This document shows, one piece after another, positions 42,887-54,009 of a stretch of DNA of 64,000 nucleotides. Every line of letters begins with the position of its first letter. Position 1 is the stretch's first letter. The notes under the pieces are model-generated. The model saw nothing but the letters and a program-made list of their open reading frames with translations, was not told where the DNA came from and made no database searches. This DNA is from Adenophora triphylla var. japonica (taxonomy: Eukaryota; Streptophyta; Magnoliopsida; Asterales; Campanulaceae): NCBI GenBank assembly GCA_022495995.1, contig JAFEMH010000342.1, positions 186,001-250,000 on the forward strand, read 5' to 3'. The position numbers and the translations under genes are program-made.

Positions 42887-44408
42887 AGCCGAAATGAGCT
42901 TTATCTTTTTTATAAAAAAAAATAATAAAAAAATGGTATTTGGTATATAGGTGGAAACCATTAAGTTTCCTGTACCGCTCCCTAACCCGGGGCTTGGGAT
43001 TAATTATGGTCTAACAAAGCCACGTACCGGTATCATTGTTTTTTTTTTTTAAAAGAGAAAAGCTTTTGTGGGTCAAACTTTCGTCCCGGCATTTGAAACC
43101 ATTTGTACTGTGTGTGTTGATTTTGCACATTTCGTGTTGTTTTGACCGTCCCCAAAAAGTCAAAATTTTGACTATTGGACCCGTTTTCTTGAATTGTTTG
43201 AATTATATGCTTATGTGTTCATTTGCCTTCAAAAAAAAATTTTCAAAAAAAAAAAATCAAAAAAATTTTTTTTTTCAAAAAAAAAAAAATTCCAAAAAAA
43301 ATTCCAAAAAAAAGGGATTTTCAAATTTTTTTTTTTTTTTCAAAAAAAAACATTTCAAAATTTTTGCATACATCATTCTCTTTAAGACACATGTGAAAAT
43401 TTCTATTTTACTCAGAAAAAGAAGATAGACTGCTTGCACACTACGCGCACTTGGCCTTACACTGCACACTACGTCCTTAATTCGAGGAAATCCCAGTAGC
43501 AGCCCGTTTGGCCTTATTACGCCTCTCGGTGCGAGCACGGGACTACCTAAACATCCCTTGGAGCCTCGTGTCGACCATGCACTTGTCCCTGACACACTTT
43601 GTCCGAGACCCGGTTGGTTTTTAGTCTGGTCCGTGTCATGCCCGGTCTGTGCATACACCTTTCCTGTCAAGCCGTAGTCGGCATACCAAGTCAATATCTT
43701 TCGGGGACCCTAATCAGTCGAAGTCATGCCGGTTTTCCGCCGCAAACTTTGACCAGATATTGACTGGCGCCTTGACTTTGGCTATGACTGGCACAACTTA
43801 TGCACCGACTCCCGGCATGACACTGAGTCATCAAGGATTAATGATTATTCCATGTCTAATTACGGCCTAACTAACGACGGGTCAAGATCAATTATGGACA
43901 TTTATCAGTCCGAGCCATGCCGACTTTTCGTCGAGCCCTCCGGACATGATCTTGACCTTTGACGTCAGCTTTGTCCGTAATTTACATCGAATACTCGTGA
44001 AGACTAGATTACCCGTCAGACTTTAGGATCGTTTTTCTTTTCGGTCGGTGGGACCTGCTTGCCCTACGGAACCCTTGTTCGGGGTTACAGGTTGAGGGTC
44101 CGCAGGCGTAGTGATGGGGCCCACTGATCCAGGAATCAGAATAGTTTGTGAAAAAGAAGAGCAATCTTTTCCAACCGATTAGGTTAATAAAATACGTTTT
44201 AAGTAAACAAGAACAAATAATTGCATGTTGCATGAGCCCTAAGCCCAAACACCTACCCTCCTTCACCCCCAAATATCTGAACCCTCGTGTCTTTCCCTCC
44301 GCAGCTCCTCACAAAGCTTGGTTTCGGGCGCCGGGTCACCGTTTGATCAGTTGGGAAGAATCAAGCGCTTCGTCAACTTCACCATTTGTTCCGACCCCGG
44401 GTTTTAGA
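42887..44408 (+). other. Untranslated leader of H
   Basis: About 1.5 kb without a supported gene. It includes long A/T homopolymer runs (43222-43352) and a GC-richer part (43430-44170) that aligns with the leader of G (63125-63960) and, reversed, with 60720-60960 of F. An Ogre-like extra ORF upstream of gag is not evident. Confidence 0.65.
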
Positions 44409-46465
44409 ATGTCTGCATCAGCCGGTAACGATGGGGACAACATCACTCCGCCTCTCGGGACTCCTCAAACAGAACAACAGTGGAATCAGTTAGCAGAACA
44501 GATGAGATTGCGACAGGAAGCACAGATTAATAGCCTTATGGAAGCCATCAGTAGCCATGGTTTGGCCGCCAGTCTCAATCCCGATGGCACCTTCACCGTG
44601 GAAGAAGAAGAGGACCCCAATCCCACTCTCAGTCGCCCTGATTACTCCAGGATGCCACCACCCACCTCCTATGGTACTACTACCAGAACCCATGCTCCTC
44701 GATCTTCGGGTCACCGGCTCCCCGGCTACGGACTGGATCCATGCAGCCTGACGGGGCGAACCAGTTCGCAGTTCCTCAGTGGGGACAAAATCAGTACGGA
44801 ATGTCTTCTCACGGTTGGGGATATCTCGGAATGCCACAGCAAATTGGGATCCCGTCTCAGTTCGGAAACGACCAAGTCGGGCCTTCACAATGCAGCTCGT
44901 AGTACCGCAGCAACAGTTTGGGATGCCACCACAGTTTGGTTCGGGACAACAGTCAGGAGCCCCTCCTCAGAATGATGCCAGTTCAGCTGCTCCTAGCACA
45001 GCTCCCACAAACCCATTTCTCACTCAGGGACCAATGGGCCACTAAGCCCCTAATTCAGTTTCATCAGAATCCCTCGGATCGCAATACCCTCTCGGCTACA
45101 CACCCTCACCACAGCCTGGCATGCAGTTCAACAACCAAGGACAACAGCCCGCACCTAGGCCTACCTATGAATCTCAACTTGGAAAACCAAGCTACCCGGC
45201 TACATCAGGCCTGCCTCCGCCCACTCTGCCGGTTGAAAGTCAACAAGCCGCAAGGTTCTATCCCTATGCCCAGGCTCCTACTCACGCTCCCCAGGGTAAT
45301 TAGGGCCAAGGACAGGTTTTTACCTATGTCCCCGAATCGGCCATTCCCTCCACCAGTCTGCCGCCAATGGTAGCTCCTCACTCTATCTCAGTCACTGGTC
45401 TGAACGCCATGGCTCCACCACAAGACCCTAACCTGGCGTGGTTCATGGAGCAACACAAGGAAATGAAAGCGCAGATTGCCGAATTGACTGCTAAGAAATC
45501 TGCCTTCCGGCCTACGAACCCGGACTCCATTGTTCCCCTGCCCCACAAGTTTGTAATGCCTAATCTGGACCTGTTTGATGGGACTGCATGCCCGAAAACT
45601 CATCTGGACACATATACCTTGGCAATGAAGGCCAAAGGGTGCACCAATCAGCAGCTGGCTGACTACTTCAGCCTCTCTTTGAAATCTAGTGCTCTAAAAT
45701 GGTTCTTCCGCTTAAAACCCGAGGCCAGGGCTACATGGGATCAGATCACCAGTGCCTTTACAGAGAAGTACAAAGCTAATTTGGAGGGAAACAAATAGAG
45801 TTGACTTGCAGACAACCGTGCAGCATCCCTATGAGAATGTCGGAGATTTCTACAAGCGGTGGAATCTGAGACTTAGCGAGATGGCCATCCCTCCTTATGA
45901 AGAGGAACAGTTGGACATCTTCCAGTCGTGCCTGAAATCACATCTGAGAACCTCCTTCAGTCATTTCCCGTACTCAGACTTACGTGCTATGGTTAACTCC
46001 GCGGCTAAGTTTGAAAAGGCTTACAATCAACAGCCGGCTGCTGCACCCGCTTACAGATACAGAGCTCCTCCCTCCAACACGGTTCCCGCTTCTGTTAAAG
46101 GTAAAGAGGTGATCAACTACGCAGGGCAAGAATGTAATATTGCAACTCCTTTTGCTCCCAGGAAACCAGCTGAGCCCAAGCCTCGGGTCATAAACCTCGA
46201 AAGCTTCGGAATGCCTCTGAACGACATCTTTAGAGGATTGGTGAAAGAAGGCTTGTTGCGGCCTTTGGAAAATTTCCAACCCAGGAATCCGAATTCTCCC
46301 GTGGATACTTCTAAGTTCTGCGCTTTTCATCAAGCCCACAGACATCTAACAGATAACTGCTTTACTCTGAAAAAGGCAATCCAGGGATTGATAGAGCAAG
46401 GGAAGTTGGAAGGCCCCGAGGGACCTAATACAGTCAAAAATCCCTTCCCAAGAAATCAAAACTAG
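44409..46465 (+). pseudogene. gag of H, with frameshifts and stops
   Basis: The ATG at 44409 (MSASAGNDGDNITPPLGTPQ) matches the F start. A frameshift falls between 44700 and 44975, TAA is at 45043 and TAG at 45301, and another shift lies near 45780. A Pro/Gln-rich N-half (QPGMQFNNQGQQPAPRPTYE) precedes the capsid: MPNLDLFDGTACPKTHLDTY, DYFSLSLKSSALKWFFRLKP, ATWDQITSAFTEKYKANL, then YKRWNLRLSEMAIPPYEEEQ. The zinc-knuckle-like segment is FCAFHQAHRHLTDNCFTLKK, with H at a position usually G. It ends in TAG at 46463, where F has a lysine codon. Confidence 0.87.
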
Positions 46466-47835
46466 GTGAACATGATTGAAGCCGGAGAACCTTCGCATGC
46501 CCAGGAGGATGCGGAAACTGATGAAGATCTCCAAATACCCATGGCCAACCTTGTCGAGGACCCTGAATTCGGATTCCCCCTCAGCCTTGAGGATGAGGAA
46601 CAGACCAACCCTCCTTGGTCTCATGTTAGAAATTTCTTGCAAGAATATGAGGCTCACTATTTCTCGAAGGAAGGGAAAGCTAATGCTGAAGAGCTGGGGC
46701 TGTTCATGTCAAATTATGAGAAAACCATTTACACGAGATGGTTAGAGCAGTCAAGGAAGATTGAGCAAGAAAGCTTCAGACGGGCGCCTGTATTGGGGCT
46801 TATCAGCAAAGAGGCCGAAGAACACCTGGAGTTAGTACACTTCTGCAAGATGGTCTTGGGAGAAGCCAAATACGATCCCGAGGACAGCGAAAATGAAGAA
46901 TCAGAGGAGGAGAATTGCTTCTATATCCTTCCTGGAGTCAAGTACGTGCCACCCCCTCTCACTCTTCCCCCACAGTTTCTGGGAGGAGAAGCGGAGTCGC
47001 AATTGCCGCTTCCGGAAATGAGGGCATATGACAATTTCTGCGGCTGCACGCACCCGTCTTCCCCTAACAGATTTGACCGGCGCTCTCTCTCAGCCGAAAT
47101 CCCAGTAGTATGGGAAGATGATTCTGATGACAGTGATGATGATGATGATGACGACGAAAGTGAGGAGTCAACTGAGGCCCAAGATCCGGAATCAATCTGG
47201 AACAATCATGCCGGAAATGACATCAGGGGAGCCGGACACAATGGTTGGTTGTCAGCAAGCGACGATGAAGGACCGCCAGAAAATGCGGGTCAGATACCGA
47301 TGGGGACGAACCCCCACGAAGTACTCCTCGTAAGATGCACTTGTGGTCAGTGCCCGGATACCTCAGAGGATGAAGAACAACAAATCCCACTTACAGATCC
47401 ATACATATCCAAAATCCTAGAGCACAATGTTCCCTACAAGGACCTAGCAGGCGAATGGAGAAGGTTCATTGAAGCACTGGTTGAAAAGGGAGGTTTTCAG
47501 CAACCGGAAGACGATGAATTCGTAAACGTCATCGGTTCCTTTTCTTCCTTCCCTTAAACAGACGACATCACAACTGTAAGGGTCACTGCCGAGCCGCTTG
47601 AACACACCGAGTGCATGGAGTCACTAAAGAGGGTTATTGATCTAAATGTCTCCCCAGTCGCCTTCATACCCATGGACCCATATGACGCTTTCTTAATTGC
47701 TCCTGTACCCGACAGTGGACCCCCGGTACTCCTCATTGGACCCAGATCTACCGAGCTGTTACGTCAAACTACGAAGGGGAGCGTTGTCTATCCTTTACGT
47801 GTGGTTGCCCTGCTTGCAAGGGTGAAAGAAAGAAG
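46466..47835 (+). pseudogene. Acidic linker region between gag and protease of H
   Basis: In frame with gag past the TAG. 363 open codons, then a TAA (47555) and more of the same frame to about 47830. Very acidic: EDSENEESEEENC and a run DDSDDSDDDDDDDESEES near 47112-47170. Some cysteines occur (CTCGQCPDTSEDEEQ). Later text: HTECMESLKRVIDLNVSPVA, GPPVLLIGPRSTELL. I do not recognise a domain. By position it is part of the gag-pol polyprotein linker, here unusually long. Confidence 0.6.
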
Positions 47836-49523
47836 ATGTATGACGAGATGGAGGCTGACAGCCGTAAGATTAAAGAAACTTCGGAGGACGATTATGAAAA
47901 CGAGGACATGAAGGCCATGGATTTTCCTGGGGCTGAGCACGTGGACGTCATAGAGTTCAACACTGCCTACCATGCTTTGGGGAAAGGGTTTTCAGACACC
48001 CGATCCAAGAAGATAGTTGAAGATCTGTTAGAGAGAGGGAAACTGACTCCCATCCGCCCCAATGAGAAAGTAACCATGGTCAGATCAAATCCACCCCGAA
48101 ACAAAGTAACAATCCTTGTCAGGGTTACCCAAGAAGAGGTCACTTTCCCCGAATGTATTTCAGCTCTCAGAGAAGTCCTGGAAACCGGCATGATACCTGA
48201 TGCTCCTCCCACGCAGAATGCTATAATCGTCTCCAGCTCTGAGTATTACAGAAAGGAACCCGAGTGGCTGCATTATACCGGAGATGAAATCGAAAAGCCG
48301 CCGAGCCCTGAGAATAGCAATTCCTGTTGCATGATAACTATAAGCAAGGCAGGCTATGGGAATCAGAGGACGCCCTAGCTCTGTGGGCCATCCAGGGGAC
48401 AGTGACACAACCCCAGGTTCAAAAGCCTGTAACTTGGGAAGCAGTTCTAAAGGCTGCCCAGGAAGGAGCCAGTACATCTCAAGCTCAGCCTCTCACCATT
48501 ACTAAGATTCGTCAGAACCAGTGGCCGGTAGCCAAAAAGGCTCCCCCGTTGACCTTGGCAGCATTGAAGAAATCTAGTCAAGAAGCGACTGATGAGGAAG
48601 TCAACCTGTTGACCCGATCCGGGCAGATCTACCAAGGGAACCCCAAGACAGATAAGAAGGTAGCGGATCAAGCACCAAGGGAAGACCGTCTCCCCTATGC
48701 CAAAGCAGCCGAAACTCCCAACCTCGAGAAGGAGGATCTCGTGCTCACCCAGCTGAAACAAACTCAGGCCAACATCTCTTTGTGGTCCCTGCTTACCTCA
48801 TCGTACCCCCACAAGCTAAAGCTGGAAGAAAGCCTGGCCCACACTCTGGTCCCTATTGATGCTACTCTTGATGACGTAGTGCAACTGATTGGGAACATTC
48901 ACTATGGGAACATAATCACCTTCACAGACCTTGATCTCCCTCAGTTCGAAGCCGATCATAACGAACCCCTCTTCATCACAGTCCAGCTGGATGAACGGCG
49001 TCTTCCCCGAGTTTTGGTTGACAATGGGTCCGAGATGAATATCCTCCCGGCAAAGATCATGAGTCTGCTCGACATCAAATCCACAGATTTAAAGCCTTCC
49101 TCCCTCACAGTCAAAGCTTACGACTCGACATCCCGTACAGTACTTGGGGTTGCTACTTTGGCCCTCTGGTTTGGCAAAAAGATGATACCTGTGGAATTCC
49201 AGGTTATCGACATCCCGATCACCTTTAATGCCCTGTTGGGAAGACCTTGGCTGCATCAAGTTAAAGGGGTTGCCTCGAGCCTCCATCAGTGTGTGAAGTT
49301 TGTCTCGGATGGGGATTTGACAACCATTTATGGAGACCTAGTCACTTTGGAGGGCACTGATACGGGTGGGATACCTATTCTGGAGATCAAACATGACGAG
49401 GAAGGTCTCATGCTAACATGCTTCACGGTCGAGCCTCCCAAAGCCCAAGTTTGTAACATAGATCTGACGATCACTCGGGACAAGATCCCTCCAGTCTTGA
49501 ATATGATGAGAAGAATGAGCTAA
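47836..49523 (+). pseudogene. Pre-protease region and aspartic protease of H
   Basis: 47836-48378 is one frame (AYHALGKGFSDTRSKKIVED, FPECISALREVLETGMIPDA). A shift near 48330 leads to 48327-49523, 398 open codons. It has NLLTRSGQIY typical of Tat pre-protease, the active site RVLVDNGSEMNILP at about 49006-49050 (D-N-G), TFNALLGRPWLHQVKGVASS and LHQCVKF. A TAA at 49521 is followed by the same frame. Confidence 0.85.
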
Positions 49524-50830
49524 CTGTCCGGTCTTGGTCTGGGGAGACATCAGCAAGGAACTCACAAAGTTATTGAGGTAAAAGGACAGAAAACTCGCCA
49601 CGGCCTGGGATATGAGGCCCCCTCGGTAGACACTACGAAAGAAAAGGAAATTGCCCGGAAAAGGGGAGAAGCTGCCACAGGAAGGGTTCCGATCAACGGC
49701 CCTAGATCTCTCTCTTTCAGTCATTATTTGGATGACTACTTTGTAAAAGGTCCTACACAGCAGGGCAGCGCCCTAGTCAAAGAGCCTATTCCGGCAGAGG
49801 GATGGATGAAGTTACAGCATGACCTTAACAAGCTCAGAGGCACCAAGGCAAATCTGGTCCGTAGACTGTTTTTGGATCTACCCAAGATACCTGGGGCTAC
49901 CACTACCATGGAGAGCGAGTACACTTTCAAAGGCATTCCAAGCCTAGTAGAGCAGTTCGAGAAGTTTGCCACTATGGTCCCAACTATCCAAGAAGGCCCA
50001 AAGCCTGAGTTTGAGCTGACAATGCCGAAAGCCAAAGCCACAGAAGTCTTTTCAGATGATTGGGATGGTCCGATTATGCAACAGTTATTCGGAGAAGAGG
50101 TCCAGGTGCCAGATCTGATCGACTTCGCTTCAGTCAAAGAGATGATAGCAATGATTGAGAAAGGAGAACAGAAACAGCGCAAATCCCAAGTCATGAAGCC
50201 CCTGACAGCAATGCCATTGAAGAATTGGGAAACTCTCTCAGGCCCGTCCGCGACCAAGGAGGAAATGATCACAAAGCTTGGATTGGTCCCCCGTCCCCTT
50301 GTGTCAACCTATTCAAAAGTCCTCCGAGTCTCTTATTATTGAGTTCAAGTCTCTCGAGTCGTCCGAGGGCCTTACGCCTAAAGACTACGAGGTTGTAGCG
50401 AACGCTGTATTCCCTTTCGTTCTCAATGAAATGATGAACCTTTCTGAGTATCCCTTGATTGCCACTTTAGCTAATGATGAAATAACTAATAACTAAAAAA
50501 AAACAAAACAGTTAATAATGATTCACTAGATAAAGAAGCAGACACATTAAATGAACAATATATTAAATCTTTAAGAAGGTTGTTCGGAAAGAGGAAAATC
50601 GAGCCCAAGCTGCCGAAGAGGTTTTGACAAGTGTGAATTTGGGAACTACAGAAGAGCCTAAAGAGACCCAGATTGGTAGTTTCTTTGAAGGGACTGAAAA
50701 GGATACTCTGATTGAGCTGCTGAGAGAATTCGCGGATATAAAGAAATACCTAGCCTCGACCCTTCCATAGTTGAACACCGGATACCGCTCGACCCGGAAG
50801 CCAAGTCCTACAAAGTCCTCAATTCAAAGA
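49524..50830 (+). pseudogene. Protease-RT linker and RT N-terminal remnant of H; deletion junction
   Basis: The frame continues to 50342: HGLGYEAP, SLSFSHYLDDYFVKG, WMKLQHDLNKLRGTKANLVR. 50630-50820 holds the segment before RT in pieces: VNLGTTEEPKETQIGSFFEG, LIELLREFADI and, in another frame, SIVEHRIPLDPEAKSYK. Directly after it (about 50825) the sequence jumps to the integrase core. RT, RNase H, the integrase zinc domain and the first catalytic aspartate are therefore absent. This is a deletion derivative that cannot copy itself. Confidence 0.82.
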
Positions 50831-51552
50831 AAGTAGCCCTCTTCATCAAAGAGAACATCATATGCAGATACGGGTTGCCGGCCGAAATCATTTCAGATAA
50901 TGGATCCCACTTTGAAGGGGAATGCGACAGACTGCTAGCGGAATTCAGAATAACCCGTCAAAAGTCATCTCCCTACAGGCCCCAAACTAACGGAGCCGTC
51001 GAGGCAGCAAACAAGACCTTGGAAAACATCATCCGGAAAATGGCCGTCCGAGGCAGAGATTGGCCCGACAAGCTTCACCTTGCTCTCTGGGGATACAGAA
51101 CATCCGTCAGAACAGCAACCGGGGAAACACCGTTTGCTCTTACCTACGGAATGGAAGCCGTACTCCCAATCGAGCTAGAAATCCCCTCACTCCGTGTGCT
51201 GTTGGAAAGTCAGATCAACGAGGTCGAATGGCTCCAGAGTCGCCATGATGAATTGGCCCTGCTAGATGAACGCCGATTGAGAGCCATGGAACATATCCGA
51301 GCTTACCAAGGAAGGATGGCCAGAGCCTTCGATAAGAAAGTAAAACATCGGGAGATCAGGGAAGGTGACCTCGTTTTGAAAGAGAAGCCCCCAGTCTGCA
51401 TCAACCTGCTTGGCAAATGGGAGCCTGTCTGGATCGGGCCATATGTTGTTCAGAAGATATTCTCCGGAGGGGCCATGCAACTTGCAGACCTCGACGGAAA
51501 TCCTTTTGTACACCCAGTGAATGGCGACAAGCTGCGCAGATACTACGCGTAA
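50831..51552 (+). pseudogene. Integrase C-half of H
   Basis: Open frame: FIKENIICRYGLPAEIISDN (second catalytic D in SDNGSHF), SPYRPQTNGAVEAANKTLEN (catalytic E), LHLALWGYRTSVRTATGETP, then the C-terminal part MARAFDKKVKHREIREGDLV and GPYVVQKIFSGGAMQLADLD. Ends GDKLRRYYA, TAA. No stop in about 240 codons although the first part of the enzyme is gone. Confidence 0.88.
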
Positions 51553-51568
51553 AACACTGAGTCAAAAC

Positions 51569-51599
<31 letters not shown>

Positions 51600-51600
<1 letters not shown>

Positions 51601-51800
51601 TCAAAAAAAAAGATAGAGTGCTAAAAGAGTAATACCCAACTAGGTTGAAAACCCGAAAAGGCGGGCAAGGTAAAAGACAGGGTTGCACAAAAAAAAAACA
51701 AAAACAAAATGAAAGAGTGCTAAAAGAGTAATACCCAACTAGGTTGAAAACCCGAAAGGGCGGCCTAGGTAAAAGACAGGGTTGCACCAAAAAAAACAAA
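51600..51800 (+). repeat. Two-copy tandem repeat of about 105 bp after pol
   Basis: GAGTGCTAAAAGAGTAATAC CCAACTAGGTTGAAAACCCG... through GACAGGGTTGCAC occurs twice (from about 51616 and 51715), separated by A-rich sequence. An A run of about 30 bp precedes it (51568-51596). Confidence 0.85.
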
Positions 51801-51832
51801 AAAAAAACAAAAAACAAATTAATCGGGTCGAA

Positions 51833-51885
51833 CTACGGAGACCTGAGCCCTTTAGTCCAAAGGGAACGTAGGCAGCCGGAAACGG
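51833..51885 (+). other. Conserved motif, first copy in H
   Basis: CGAACTACGGAGACCTGAGC, then GGGAACGTAGGCAGCC. It lies just downstream of pol. A second copy in H is at 57681. Confidence 0.75.
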
Positions 51886-52253
51886 TTCGGTCTAAAACAC
51901 AAATAAAAGCCATGAAGGCGTTTCGAAAAACTCTGAAGCAATTCACATATTCATTACAGTTAAAAACTTTTTGATGAGTCTAAGCTCGGTTCACTCCTAC
52001 GACTTACAACCTGCTAAAAGAAACTAAGATACATAATAACTAATGTGTCTGCTACGACAAGAAAGGGATACTCGGAAACCTCAAGGTCACTCCAAGCCAC
52101 TCGTACTGGCTTCTCCCCTCTTTTTTCCTCCTCTTCGGGTCTTCTTCCTCTGCATAGGAAAAATGTCAGTCTTCCTCCTACCAAGCTCTAGTGTAAGGAC
52201 AGTATCTATCAAACCCGTGTCTGTCAGGGCCTTAGTAGCCCTAGCCTCGTCTC

Positions 52254-53591
52254 TCATCTCTTGCAGCCGAGCCGGCAACATAGGAATCTGCCCCCCTGTC
52301 TCTTGACATAAGACTCATAGTCAGTCACGGCGTCTCCGCTCCTATCATGAGGGTTGGCCCTCGCCTCGGCCCTCCTCCTCTCTGAGACTGTCATGTCCTT
52401 CGCCCCAACAATGGCCTCACGCCGTCTCAAAATAGCTACCTGAGTCTCCCCCAAATGCCTCTCGTACCAATCCAAGTACCAAGTGGTCAGAAACACATGC
52501 CCCGGATGCCTGAGGATAACCCTAGGAGGAAAGACGTCATACCTCCATGCTCGGGAAAGAAATGAGAACACTGAAGGATCATCCATCGAAGCAGAAGCCA
52601 CCACCCTGGTGGCTATGTCCTCAAAGCCTTCCAAAGGAGTCTGCTCCAAGCCAAACTGTCTCTGAACCAGAGCCGAAATATAAAAACTGGACTGAGAAAG
52701 CCCCGGAAGCACAACTACATGAGACCCATCCTGAAGCACTCTCCGAGTCTCTACCCGCCAATGAGGCACCAACCACCTGATATCCGCAGTCTGGCGACAA
52801 GCTATCCAATACTCCCATGAGCCCTGATCATCAAGATCCACAGTAACCCCTCTCCTGGCAAAAGTCCAAGGTTTCACCGCATCAGAAGTTTCGCGAAGGA
52901 CCCCCAGGCTCTCCATCAGCCACATAGTCAAAAGAAACAGGCTGCCCCCGTGCATATACCGCCTCCCGATAGCTAACCTGTCAAGAGCATGAAGGGTCTC
53001 TCCCAGGATCAAGGGCACAACATCCCGGCCCAAACGACAACAGCAACCACATCCAAAGAAAGCCCGATGACAAATCCCAAAAGAGTAAACCATAAACAAG
53101 GTACCAAACATGCAGAGTGCAAAAGCATCCCAATAGGCATCATCAAGCAAGCCTAAGCCCCTAAATCTATCAGGAAGACCAGAAATGTCAAAATGATCAG
53201 GACCACGGATCATACCTTGTGCTTCCTCCGGAGAAAGATGAAGAAGGTTGCACAACTTGTCAACAAAAGAAGCTCCTCCGGGCAAAGGAATCGCAATCTC
53301 CTCCACCTCGGGACCACCAAGCAAAGCCCGAAATTCTTCAACGGTCGGAATCACCTCATTGTAAGAGAAGCAAAAGACATGCCTTCTAGTATCCCAAAAT
53401 GAAGAAGAAGCCCTCAAAAGCTCATAGTCCGGAACCAATTCTTTGAGAGACCACAAGCATTTTATCTTGTACCTTTCTTCAAAAAACGACCTCCTCTCGT
53501 GCATAATCTCCCGGGACCAATCCTTGAATTTGTTGAAAAATGACATTTGGATTTCTTTGGACAATTTTGGAGAATTTTTGGTCATTTCCAT
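52254..53591 (-). CDS. Antisense gene 2 of H: intact 445-codon ORF
   Basis: Minus strand, ATG at 53591 (MEMTKNSPKLSKEIQMSFFN), stop TGA at 52254. No frameshift. N-domain: LWSLKELVPDYELLRASSSF, WDTRRHVFCFSYNEVIPTVE, EFRALLGGPEVEEIAIPLPG. Middle: DAYWDAFALCMFGTLFMVYS (hydrophobic, possibly buried) and RLGRDVVPLILGETLHALDR. C-part: WEYWIACRQTADIRWLVPHW and SQSSFYISALVQRQFGL. It resembles plant-mobile-domain proteins (WD..RH.F.F...E..PT.E.FRALLGG) but I cannot assign it firmly. It may bind nucleic acid or help the element evade silencing; that is speculation. Its persistence as an open frame next to a wrecked gag-pol is notable. The last about 15 residues may be a read-in past a lost splice site. 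Confidence 0.72.
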   Translation of the reverse strand: MEMTKNSPKLSKEIQMSFFNKFKDWSREIMHERRSFFEERYKIKCLWSLKELVPDYELLRASSSFWDTRRHVFCFSYNEVIPTVEEFRALLGGPEVEEIAIPLPGGASFVDKLCNLLHLSPEEAQGMIRGPDHFDISGLPDRFRGLGLLDDAYWDAFALCMFGTLFMVYSFGICHRAFFGCGCCCRLGRDVVPLILGETLHALDRLAIGRRYMHGGSLFLLTMWLMESLGVLRETSDAVKPWTFARRGVTVDLDDQGSWEYWIACRQTADIRWLVPHWRVETRRVLQDGSHVVVLPGLSQSSFYISALVQRQFGLEQTPLEGFEDIATRVVASASMDDPSVFSFLSRAWRYDVFPPRVILRHPGHVFLTTWYLDWYERHLGETQVAILRRREAIVGAKDMTVSERRRAEARANPHDRSGDAVTDYESYVKRQGGRFLCCRLGCKR

Positions 53592-53718
53592 GATTTTTCT
53601 TTCTTCTTCCCCGAAATTCCAGTAAGTTTGAACTGGAGAAGATGAAGTTTTAATGACATTTATGGTCTAAACCAGATCCAACAACCGAAATAAATGAAAC
53701 CTGTCAGGAGTCAGTCCA

Positions 53719-53762
53719 ATCCACGCGGACAGGAATGTCTCCGAATCCAATCCGCGCGGATC
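53719..53762 (-). promoter_or_regulatory. Paired palindromes upstream of antisense gene 2 (H)
   Basis: AATCCGCGCGGATC (53749-53762; perfect ATCCGCGCGGAT core) and AATCCACGCGGACA (53719-53732, one arm changed), starts 30 bp apart. An AT-rich CATTTATTT follows on the minus strand at about 53696-53688, near the 21-nt position. The ATG is at 53591. Confidence 0.68.
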
Positions 53763-54009
53763 CTATTGATCCCCAGCAAAAAAAATTTTCACAGCTCAAA
53801 ACCTGCACAAAACCTGTCCAAAACAGTTCATATACCATGCATTCACACCCTTGCCACAAAACCGGGCTCATGCAACATACACATGCATAATAAAAAAAAG
53901 TAGGTAACAGCAATCCTAGATCATTACATTCCAAAAAAAAAGAGAGTGTGCATAAAAAATAAAATGTATCTGTCAAAATAGGTACAACCTCATAATCAAC
54001 CAAAGATCA

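Noticed and set aside
43036..43428. Lys/Phe-rich ORF in the H leader
   Set aside because: Artefact of A and T homopolymer runs.
46476..47333. Alternative-frame ORFs over the acidic linker of H
   Set aside because: Shadow frames of the acidic segment; the gag frame is continuous across the region.
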